The notes below the pieces were generated by a model. The model saw only the letters and a program-made list of their open reading frames with translations, was not told the origin of the DNA and made no database searches. Shown here in pieces: positions 1-6,961 of a stretch of 41,735 nucleotides of DNA. Each line of letters starts with the position of its first letter. Position 1 is the first letter of the stretch. The DNA lies in contig JAHDXO010000079.1 in assembly GCA_023382975.1 (NCBI GenBank), forward strand, positions 1-41,735, given 5' to 3'. The position numbers and the translations under genes are program-made. This DNA comes from Pirellulaceae bacterium. Lineage in GTDB: Bacteria; Planctomycetota; Planctomycetia; Pirellulales; Pirellulaceae.

Positions 1-40
1 TTTGACACCCCCACTTCCCAACCCCCCCCAGTGGTAATCT

Positions 41-82
41 TGGAAGCTTACCCCACGACTTTTTCAGCAGCCTCCGAAGGCG
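41..82 (+). repeat. Dispersed repeat, left copy (inverted relative to the right window end)
   Basis: Two blocks recur in inverted orientation at the right end of the window. Block A (41-56) matches the reverse complement of 41720-41735 in 16 of 16 bases. Block B (62-82) matches the reverse complement of 41682-41702 in 19 of 21 bases. The spacer between blocks is 5 nt here and 17 nt in the right copy, so this is a two-block family, not one perfect repeat. No gene overlaps it. It probably belongs to a genome-wide intergenic family; that part is inference. Confidence 0.7.
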
Positions 83-259
83 ACTGCGTCCGAGGTCAAG
101 TTGCTCGAACGCTGCGCAGCCTCGTGGGGCGTGCCGTTCGTTGAAGATGCGCGCACCATTTTCCGGGGCGTCTGGTTGCCCGGAAAGGATTTACGCCACA
201 TCCCGAGGTTTCCCTCGCAGCCTTTCGCCGCCATCTCGATAACTCAGAAAGCCAATCCC

Positions 260-2725
260 ATGAAAGCCGAGCGAGGACAAATCAAGCCGATCGACCGGAC
301 GGTCGATGGTTTCGAGCAGTTGCTGATCGAGAACCTGTACCACGCTCACGGGCAGGCACTGCAATCGGCGACGCGGCGCGATATCTACATGGCGTTGGCT
401 TACACGGTGCGCGACTATCTGATCGAGTCCTGGCGCAAAACGAACGAGGTGTACTACCGGACAAATCCCAAGTTCGTGTATTACCTGTCTGCCGAGTACC
501 TGCCGGGCAAGCAACTGCCGCAGAACCTGTTGTACACCGGCACCACCGAACTGGCCCGACAGGCATTGGCCCGGCATCCCATCGATCTGGACGAGGTCTG
601 CGAACTGGATGCCGAGCCGGGGTTGGGCAACGGGGGCCTGGGCCGATTGGCTGCCTGTTTTCTGGACTCGCTGGCCACGCTCTCGATCCCCGCCGTCGGC
701 TACGGGATTCGTTACGAATTCGGCATCTTCGAGCAGACGTTCGAACACGGCCAGCAAGTCGAACGGCCCGACAAGTGGCTGAGGTACGGCAATCCATGGG
801 AGTTTGCTCAGTCGGATGAAATGGTCGAAGTGGGATTCGGCGGACGGTCGGAGTACTACCGGGACGCCGAGGGCAATTTGCGCGTCCACTGGCTGCCCGC
901 TCAGAAAGTGCTGGGCGAGCCCTGCACCACCTTGGTGCCGGGATTCGGCAACGAGACGGTGAACATCCTGCGACTGTGGCGCGCCCGCGCGACCGAGGAG
1001 TTCGACCTGCAGTTGTTCGATGTCGGCGACTATGTTCGAGCCGTCGCGCGGAAGGTCGAATCGGAGAACATCAGCAAGGTGCTGTACCCGAACGACGAGA
1101 CGATCCAGGGCAAGTACTTGCGCCTGCAGCAACAGTACTTTTTCGTCGCCTGTTCACTGTGGGACATCATCCGCCGATTCCGGCTGCGAAACGACGACTG
1201 GGACACGTTCCCCGATCAAGTCGCAATCCAGTTGAACGACACGCACCCGGTCGTGGCGATTCCGGAATTGATGCGGATCCTGATCGACGAGCATCAGTTG
1301 GCCTGGGACCGCGCCTGGGACATCGCTCGTCGGACGTTCAGCTACACCTGCCACACGCTGCTGCCCGAGGCGCTCGAACGGTGGCCGGTCGATCTGTTCG
1401 GCTCGCTGCTGCCCCGGCACCTGGAGATCGTCTTCGAGATCAATCGCCGGTTCCTGGACGAGGTCCGCCGCCGCTTTCCCGGCGACGAAGCCCGAGTGGC
1501 CCGCATGTCGCTGATCGAGGAAGGGCCGGTGCGGCAGATCCGGATGGCCCATCTGGCCACGGTCGGCAGCTCGGCCGTCAACGGCGTCGCCGAGTTGCAG
1601 TCGCGGTTGCTGCGCGAGCGCACGCTGCACGATTTTGCCGAAATGTGGCCTGCGCGGTTCCAGAACAAGACCAACGGCGTCACGCCGCGCCGCTTCATGC
1701 GGCTGGCCAATCCGCAGTTGTGCGATCTGATCGCTTCGAAGATCGGCGACGGCTGGCTGAACGACCTTGAACGGCTCCGCGAACTGGAGCCCTACGCGGA
1801 CGATCCGTCCTTCCAGCACGATTGGCGTTTGGTGAAGCAGCACAACAAGCAACTGCTCGCGCATAACCTGCTGCATCGCAACGGCCTGGCGCTCGATCCG
1901 CACTCGCTGTTCGACATCATGGTCAAGCGGCTGCACGAATACAAACGACAGTTGCTCAAGGTATTGCACATCGTCTGGCTGTATCAACAAGTCAAAGCGG
2001 ATCCGAACCGCGACATCGTGCCGCGCACGTTCTTGTTCGGCGCCAAAGCCGCGCCCGGTTACCGGATGGCCAAGCTGATTATCCGTCTGATCCACTCCGT
2101 GGCCGACGTGGTGAATCAAGATCACGACGTGCATGGACGCCTGCGGGTGGTGTTTCCGCCGAACTTCAACGTCAGCCTGGCCGAACGGATCTACCCGGCG
2201 GCCGACCTCTCCGAGCAGATCTCGATGGCCGGCAAGGAAGCATCGGGCACCGGCAACATGAAGTTCGCCTTGAACGGCGCGCTGACCGTCGGAACCTTGG
2301 ACGGGGCGAACGTCGAGATCCGGGATCTGGTCGGCCCGGAGAACTTCTTCCTGTTCGGACTGACGACCGACGAAGTGTTGGCGACCAAGGCGGCCGGCTA
2401 CTCGCCGCACGAGATCTACCGCAGCAACGCGGAACTGCGCGGCGTGATCGAGGCCATCGCCTCGGGCAGCTTCTCGCACGGCGATGCGAACCTGTTCCGG
2501 CCGATCGTCGATTCGCTGATGCGGTACGACGAGTATCTGTTGCTGGCGGACTTTGCCTCGTACATCGAAAGCTCCGAACAAGCCGCCGCGGCCTATCGCG
2601 ACGCCGAGCGCTGGACCCGCATGTCCATCCTGAACACCGCCCGCTGCGGCTTCTTTTCCTCCGACCGCACCATCCGCCAATACTGCGAAGACATCTGGCA
2701 CGCCAAACCCGTGCCCGTGGAATAA
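260..2725 (+). CDS. glgP: Glycogen/starch/maltodextrin phosphorylase
   Basis: A PLP-dependent GT35 phosphorylase that cleaves alpha-1,4-glucan with phosphate to give glucose-1-phosphate in the cytoplasm. The protein has 821 residues, the usual length of bacterial GlgP/MalP. Visible family motifs include SAEYLPGKQLPQNLL near the N-terminus, the glycine-rich GLGNGGLGRLAACFLDS, NGVTPRRF, and the cofactor segment GTGNMKFALNG, whose Lys (about residue 668) should form the Schiff base with PLP. The frame stays open upstream to 101. I chose the ATG at 260 because the extra 53 residues do not resemble the family and lie close to a dispersed repeat. There is no clear Shine-Dalgarno. It stands alone and converges on the gene to its right. 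No other glycogen gene is nearby. Confidence 0.96.
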   Translation: MKAERGQIKPIDRTVDGFEQLLIENLYHAHGQALQSATRRDIYMALAYTVRDYLIESWRKTNEVYYRTNPKFVYYLSAEYLPGKQLPQNLLYTGTTELARQALARHPIDLDEVCELDAEPGLGNGGLGRLAACFLDSLATLSIPAVGYGIRYEFGIFEQTFEHGQQVERPDKWLRYGNPWEFAQSDEMVEVGFGGRSEYYRDAEGNLRVHWLPAQKVLGEPCTTLVPGFGNETVNILRLWRARATEEFDLQLFDVGDYVRAVARKVESENISKVLYPNDETIQGKYLRLQQQYFFVACSLWDIIRRFRLRNDDWDTFPDQVAIQLNDTHPVVAIPELMRILIDEHQLAWDRAWDIARRTFSYTCHTLLPEALERWPVDLFGSLLPRHLEIVFEINRRFLDEVRRRFPGDEARVARMSLIEEGPVRQIRMAHLATVGSSAVNGVAELQSRLLRERTLHDFAEMWPARFQNKTNGVTPRRFMRLANPQLCDLIASKIGDGWLNDLERLRELEPYADDPSFQHDWRLVKQHNKQLLAHNLLHRNGLALDPHSLFDIMVKRLHEYKRQLLKVLHIVWLYQQVKADPNRDIVPRTFLFGAKAAPGYRMAKLIIRLIHSVADVVNQDHDVHGRLRVVFPPNFNVSLAERIYPAADLSEQISMAGKEASGTGNMKFALNGALTVGTLDGANVEIRDLVGPENFFLFGLTTDEVLATKAAGYSPHEIYRSNAELRGVIEAIASGSFSHGDANLFRPIVDSLMRYDEYLLLADFASYIESSEQAAAAYRDAERWTRMSILNTARCGFFSSDRTIRQYCEDIWHAKPVPVE

Positions 2726-2761
2726 GGAGACTGAGACGATCGACGAACGTCCGTCGTGCGT

Positions 2762-3508
2762 TCACTGCATCTTCGTAGTCGAGACTTGGCATCCATCGAT
2801 CAAGCAAAAGGCACTGCTCAGATTGGTATCGTGAATGACTTTCGCAGCCGCCAACTTTGCCACACACCACGCGAACATCGTCCGGAGCCAACAGCATTCG
2901 GTCGGACGTGACAACACATGGTCGACATCAAGACGCTTCACGATTAGTCCACCGTGTGCTATTTCGTCAAATCCGGGCCAGCGTTGTTTCAACTCGTTCT
3001 TGGGATGTCCAATGGTCTCGACGTCCGTGGGATGATCGGCCGGAAGCACCGTGGTTTCGGCGACGGAGTTGACCGCCCGTGAGTCAGCGAAGTAATACGC
3101 TTCAAGCATATTCACTAGGAAATGGACCGCCGCACGCGATTGTAGGCCGGACGGAGTGAGAGCTTCGTCAAGTGCAGTGCGATATCGGGCAAACACTTGA
3201 TCTTCGTCGTCGCGGCGACCGCCTTCCAGATCGTCTATTACGATCGCGTAGCTGCCAGGATGTCGGCGCAGGAACCCAAGAACAGGCAGGCCGATCTCTT
3301 CTTCGTCTTTGCTGGGCAGTCGGTGGCCGGAGCCGACCATTTTGAGAACTCTCTTCGGTGCCGTGATGGGATCACGCTGTACCACGCGCCGAATGACGGT
3401 AAAGACACAATTGGCGCGCGCCATCAGGACGCGGAACAACTGGGGCAGGAACAACTCTTCGCCTTTGCCAGTGACGATCAGCCCAAATCGGCAGATCTCG
3501 CTCGTCAT
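2762..3508 (-). CDS. DUF4276-family, TOPRIM-like protein (partner of the adjacent ATPase)
   Basis: A 248-residue protein. Its N-terminus VTGKGEELFLPQLFRVL resembles the VEGxxE start of DUF4276 and other TOPRIM-like proteins, with Thr where the first acidic residue is usual. An acidic strand end, VIDDLEGG (D92, D93, E95), fits the TOPRIM DxD position, and VHFLVNMLEAYYFAD matches the family's central ExEAW-like motif. Known family knowledge: such proteins are often encoded next to OLD/RecF-like ATPases, as putative nuclease subunits of conflict systems. A GGAGG ribosome site precedes the ATG, and the gene starts 12 nt after the ATPase stop, so the two are probably co-transcribed. The nuclease role is inferred; the altered first motif leaves catalysis uncertain. 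Confidence 0.6.
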   Translation of the reverse strand: MTSEICRFGLIVTGKGEELFLPQLFRVLMARANCVFTVIRRVVQRDPITAPKRVLKMVGSGHRLPSKDEEEIGLPVLGFLRRHPGSYAIVIDDLEGGRRDDEDQVFARYRTALDEALTPSGLQSRAAVHFLVNMLEAYYFADSRAVNSVAETTVLPADHPTDVETIGHPKNELKQRWPGFDEIAHGGLIVKRLDVDHVLSRPTECCWLRTMFAWCVAKLAAAKVIHDTNLSSAFCLIDGCQVSTTKMQ

Positions 3509-3520
3509 TCGGGCCTCCGA

Positions 3521-4714
3521 TCAGCCTGTGGACAATAATTGCGGCCAACTCTGTTGCCCGACCTGCTCGGCCATGTAAAGGGAACCGAGCGAGTACTGGT
3601 CGACGATCTCCCGCAACTCGTCGATCTCGGAAACGCGGCGCAGTTCGGTGGAGCGATCCGCGCCGGGTTCGGCCACCACCACGTCCGCCGGCTCGAATTG
3701 GCTGATCAACACGGGCGAGTGGGTCGCGAGGAACACTTGACGATTCCATGCATGCGCCGCCTCACGCACTGCCTGAGCGAATACAGCCAAGGCGTGAGGA
3801 TGGAGCGACGTCTCTGGTTCGTCGAACAGCAAAAGACTTGACCGATCTCGCATGTCTCCGAACAAAGCAGTGAGAAGCCCGAGGAGCTGCAAGTGACCGT
3901 CCGAAACTCCAGACGCCTGGATCGGCTGTCTCCGTCCTTGCTCTACAAAACTGCCTCCAACCCGGTCGGCTCCCAGCGGCTCGAGAACCAAGTCTTTGAA
4001 GGACTGAGGAAATGCTTGGCGCATGTAACCAATGATCGTCTCGAAGCGATTGTCGACCGCGCGTCGATCGTTCAGATTGCGCAGCGCAGACCACAAATTC
4101 TGCCAGCGGTCCCATGGGTAAGTATGTACGCTGGATTCGGAGCCCAAGCGGCGTAGTTGGAACAGGTTGATCGCTCTGCTGCTGTACAAATGCAACGATT
4201 TGAGCAGCGCATCCAACTCGATCGCTTCCTCTTCCGGTTGATAGAAGAGTAGGAAATTGCTGAACGCCAGCTTTTCCGGGTCGCGCAGCTTCAGGGTGAC
4301 CATCTGCTGGAATTGTTCGTGATAGAAAGCCGCCTGATCGCTGCCAACGAGCCGGTTCACCAAATCAATCTGGCGGTCCTTTGACACGAGATGTTCCCCA
4401 ACGAACGGCTCGATGCGGCCCGAGGAGTAACCAAAGCTGACGCGGTAGGTCGCCGTGCGTGTCTCGATGCCGATTTCTATCCAATCGTCGCCCGGCTCGG
4501 CATTGTCGGCCAGAGCACCGATGCCATGGTGACGCGACGAGGCGGCTTCGGCCGTTCCGCGCATCGCGCAGTCCCGGATAAACCATAGCGCGTCCAGAAA
4601 GGTTGACTTGCCGACCCCATTAGGCCCGAACAGGACGTTGATGCTCCGCGCCGAAAAATCGACATCCCGGAGACTTCGGTAGTTATGTACGACCAGTCGA
4701 AGTAGTTCTGCCAT
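3521..4714 (-). CDS. AAA/ABC-type ATPase, RecF/SMC/OLD-like (AAA_21 type)
   Basis: A 397-residue soluble ATPase. Walker A is GPNGVGKST (30-38), the ABC signature-like segment is SGVSDGHLQ (about 268-276), Walker B is LLLFDEPE (294-301) with a following SLHPH, and the H-loop is ATHS (His332). The roughly 220 residues between Walker A and the signature form a helical insertion, as in OLD/RloA-like ATPases, not in transporters. It is the first gene of a pair with the DUF4276 protein. ATPase plus separate TOPRIM-like protein is the general layout of several anti-phage or overcoming-lysogenization systems. No recognisable defence genes flank it, so a defence role is inference. Confidence 0.85.
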   Translation of the reverse strand: MAELLRLVVHNYRSLRDVDFSARSINVLFGPNGVGKSTFLDALWFIRDCAMRGTAEAASSRHHGIGALADNAEPGDDWIEIGIETRTATYRVSFGYSSGRIEPFVGEHLVSKDRQIDLVNRLVGSDQAAFYHEQFQQMVTLKLRDPEKLAFSNFLLFYQPEEEAIELDALLKSLHLYSSRAINLFQLRRLGSESSVHTYPWDRWQNLWSALRNLNDRRAVDNRFETIIGYMRQAFPQSFKDLVLEPLGADRVGGSFVEQGRRQPIQASGVSDGHLQLLGLLTALFGDMRDRSSLLLFDEPETSLHPHALAVFAQAVREAAHAWNRQVFLATHSPVLISQFEPADVVVAEPGADRSTELRRVSEIDELREIVDQYSLGSLYMAEQVGQQSWPQLLSTG

Positions 4715-4847
4715 TTCGCTCTTTCATGATCAGGTGATCCCACATAGCTATCCCGTATTCCTGATTCCAACTTTTCCACCATGGTCGCACAGCAAGTCCG
4801 CGGCAACAAGACCACCGATGCGATCCGGCGATCGGGAATCGGCCCGC

Positions 4848-5717
4848 TTACCGGTGCCAGGGTGGCGCGAGGAAGTTGATGGCTTCTTCGAAGGTGGCTT
4901 TGCGGCGGCAGTCGGCGGGGTCGTAGGCGGGTTGGTTGGGGTCGGGACCGGTCCATTGCGAATGCTGGCGGCCGAAGTAGCTGCCGTAAAACTGGTAGTT
5001 GCTGTCCACCAAGCGGCTGACGATCATCCGTTCCATCTCGGTGAGCATCTGGGCGTGGTTGTCCTTGGCAATCGCCGGATGCTGGGCGTCGGTCGAGACG
5101 GCGATCAGCTTGCTGGCGGGACTTCCCAATTGCTTGGGCGGCAGGTAGGCGCCGTTGAAGTTGCCGCGGTCGCCGTGCAAGAAGGACGTGAATTCGGGGA
5201 TGATCGGACCGGCCAGTTCCCGCTTGCCGAGTTCCTCGTAGGACGTGTTGTAGAAGGCCGTAATCTCGCCCGTCAGACGTAGACCGCCCGCCGGCTCGCT
5301 CGCGCCGTGGCAGCCGACGCATTTCGCATCGAGGATCGGCTGGATGTCCGTCGGATAGTGAATGACTTGGCCCGCGATTCCGTCTCCGCCGTTCTCGACC
5401 AGGTCGCACGGTTGCGGCTGCGGTGCGCTCGGCTCGCGCGCCAGGGCCAGCGGCGTCAGCGAGCCGCCGACATGCGCGGTCCGGCTGGACTGGCCGTGGC
5501 AGCCGGTACACGACCGGACTTCGCCGGCCCCGCAGTTTACATAGGTCCGCTCGCGCTGCAGCTCGCGGAAGTTCTCGTCCAGGGCCTGGAAGAACAGACT
5601 GCGGTTGGCCGGCACCAGGAAGTGAGCCGAGCCGTCTTCTTCCACGGGCACCACCCCCCACTGCACGCGCGGCCACAAGGCCGCTGTCCAACTGGAACTG
5701 CTGTTCGACGCGACCAT
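4848..5717 (-). pseudogene. N-truncated hydrazine-synthase-alpha-like multihaem protein (fragment)
   Basis: The frame encodes only the C-terminal part of the planctomycete HzsA-related family. From about 5670 downward it carries VPVEEDGSAHFLVPANRS, FFQALDENFRELQRERTY and EVRSCTGCHG (haem motif CTGCH), then a second haem motif CVGCH about 60 residues on, and a C-terminus ending in FLAPPWHR. Family members normally have several hundred residues before this point, including a signal peptide and beta-propeller; none is present. Upstream of the recognisable part the frame runs into unrelated sequence, including antisense-like low-quality peptide. I therefore call it a decayed 3' fragment. It could alternatively be expressed from an internal ATG (5717), but it would lack export. 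Confidence 0.6.
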
Positions 5718-5848
5718 TGTCGGCCAGTGGACGAGTATCTGACGATCCGTCTCGGTCTGGTCGCGGTCACCTCCGCTGGTCGGAACTTGACCGCTGATGG
5801 CCGCAAGTATGCGAATTCGCCGTTCGATCTGCGACACAGGATTTCCCG

Positions 5849-6094
5849 TCAACGGTGACGGAAATGCGAAACAGAGCCTTGCAACAAGGCTGCAGAGCCA
5901 GATACCTTCACGACGGCGAAAGTCCGAACCGGCGAGAGCGGCACGGCCAGGATGTCCTCCTCGCGCTGCTTGCCGTAGTACACCAACTCGTATCCTTGCT
6001 TCTCCGGCGGGAACAAGATGCGCGCCCATTCAGGCGAAAGCTCCTCGCCCTGCTGCAACAACCGGATCACTTCCTCGCGTTGTTCCTGGTCCAT
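5849..6094 (-). pseudogene. Truncated N-terminal gene fragment of unknown function
   Basis: The first 53 or so residues look like genuine conserved protein: MDQEQREEVIRLLQQGEE, LSPEWARILFPPEK and YELVYYGKQREEDIL. The text then turns into non-descript sequence and stops at 81 residues. From memory, this opening resembles the start of some site-specific DNA methyltransferases or restriction-associated proteins, but I cannot confirm that. It begins 2 nt after the hicA stop (an alternative GTG at 6100 would overlap that stop), so it was probably the third gene of the hicBA unit and lost its 3' part. The loss sits next to the truncated cytochrome gene, which suggests one deletion joined the two remnants. 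Confidence 0.5.
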
Positions 6095-6096
6095 CT

Positions 6097-6330
6097 TCAC
6101 GCTTCCTCGTAAGCAGCAAGGAAATCCTCGCGGGGGATGTCGGACTGGCGGCAGATGGTCCGCAGTGTCGAACTCTTGATCGTCGAGTGATTCGGCATGG
6201 TCAAGCGCGTGACCGTGCCGTCCGGGTTGGCACGCTGCAAGTCGATGTGCTCGCGCTCAATCTCGAAGCACAGCGTTTGCAGCGCCCGCAGGACCCTCGC
6301 CTTCGGCGCATCCACAGGAAACTTGGGCAT
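6097..6330 (-). CDS. hicA: HicA-family mRNA interferase toxin
   Basis: A 77-residue small basic protein of the HicA/YcfA family, a double-stranded-RNA-binding-fold ribonuclease that cleaves mRNA. It shows the typical end LTMPNHSTIKSSTLRTICRQ followed by DIPREDFL. A His in EREHIDLQRA sits where the family's catalytic His of GSH is expected, although the Gly-Ser before it is changed to Arg-Glu. The longer open frame starts in the overlapping hicB sequence. I chose the ATG at 6330, one base after the hicB stop, giving translational coupling. Antitoxin-first order is common in hicBA pairs of this type. Confidence 0.85.
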   Translation of the reverse strand: MPKFPVDAPKARVLRALQTLCFEIEREHIDLQRANPDGTVTRLTMPNHSTIKSSTLRTICRQSDIPREDFLAAYEEA

Positions 6331-6331
6331 G

Positions 6332-6553
6332 TCACACGCTCGCTTCGGCGACGAAGGCTTCCAGAACCGGGGTCTCGTCCCCGTCCAAAACGTCGGTCCC
6401 AAAGGTCTCCAGGTGGAATTTCAAGGCCGACTGGACGTCCCGCAAGGCGTCTTCGTACGAATCCCCCTCGCCGACCACGACGCCTTTGACGCCGACCGGG
6501 TAGGCGACGTAACCGTCGGGACGCTTTTCGATGATCACTTTGACCTGCTTCAT
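6332..6553 (-). CDS. hicB: HicB-family antitoxin
   Basis: A 73-residue antitoxin with the characteristic start MKQVKVIIEKRPDGYVAYPV and KGVVVGEGDSYEDAL, followed by SALKFHLETFGTDVL. It neutralises HicA by direct binding and usually represses the operon. It has no obvious C-terminal helix-turn-helix, so repression would need another DNA-binding surface. The start at 6553 is favoured over in-frame ATGs at 6571 and 6577 because GAAGGA lies 7 nt before it and the family usually begins with MKQ. A second, broken copy of its 3' end lies just upstream. Confidence 0.85.
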   Translation of the reverse strand: MKQVKVIIEKRPDGYVAYPVGVKGVVVGEGDSYEDALRDVQSALKFHLETFGTDVLDGDETPVLEAFVAEASV

Positions 6554-6603
6554 GACTTTGTCCTTCGCCATCAGCATACCACGATCGCCTTGACCCCGGA
6601 ACC

Positions 6604-6765
6604 TCAGCGCACGCCGGCTTCCAGGGCCAGTTCGTCCAGCAAGCCGCTATCGGCGAAGCTGTACGTGGCTTCCTCCGCGACGATGACATGATCCAGACCG
6701 ACATAGGCTTCCAGAACCGGGGGTCTCGTCCCGATCCAACACGTCCGTCCCGAAGTGGCGATGAG
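6604..6765 (-). pseudogene. Frameshifted duplicate of the hicB 3' end
   Basis: The stretch encoding FGTDVLDGDETPVLEAF in hicB recurs here, split over two frames: FGTDVLDRDETP in one and PVLEAYVGLDH in the next. The two DNA segments (about 6350-6397 and 6710-6757) are nearly identical. The second has one extra G in a G run (five against four) that causes the shift. The remnant then continues into AEEATYSFADSGLLDELALEAG, which is not in hicB, so it came from a second, longer hicB-like paralogue. The 5' half of that paralogue is missing. Confidence 0.6.
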
Positions 6766-6910
6766 CAGCAGAAGCCGGGGCGGAGAAGTGATGCGCTCGC
6801 AAAAGAGGGCCACCGTGCTTTGCCCTCGCCATTCTGGCACGGGATTCGTACGAAAAGTGTGCCAAGCGGTGAGGCTTGCGCATCACTGCTAGCCGGATGC
6901 ACCGATCGAG

Positions 6911-6916
6911 TAGAAT
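6911..6916 (+). promoter_or_regulatory. Possible -10 element (TAGAAT)
   Basis: TAGAAT lies 45 nt before the ATG of the secreted glycosidase-like gene, a suitable distance for a short leader. The same hexamer precedes sppA in this window. No convincing -35 hexamer is placed 16-18 nt upstream, so this is a weak call. Confidence 0.25.
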
Positions 6917-6961
6917 GACGGCAAGATCTGCATCGTTCCCGGCCCAAAAGGAAACACGCCC

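Noticed and set aside
101..259. Longer start for glycogen phosphorylase
   Set aside because: The additional 53 residues do not resemble the family and the region borders a dispersed repeat; the ATG at 260 gives the standard length.
2762..4714. PARIS (AriA-AriB) system
   Set aside because: The general layout is similar, but the partner looks like DUF4276 and not the DUF4435 protein of PARIS, so I kept the generic call.
4848..5717. Functional hydrazine synthase (anammox)
   Set aside because: Only a C-terminal fragment of the alpha-like family is present; no beta/gamma subunits, hydrazine dehydrogenase or other anammox genes are seen, and HzsA-like proteins are widespread in non-anammox planctomycetes.
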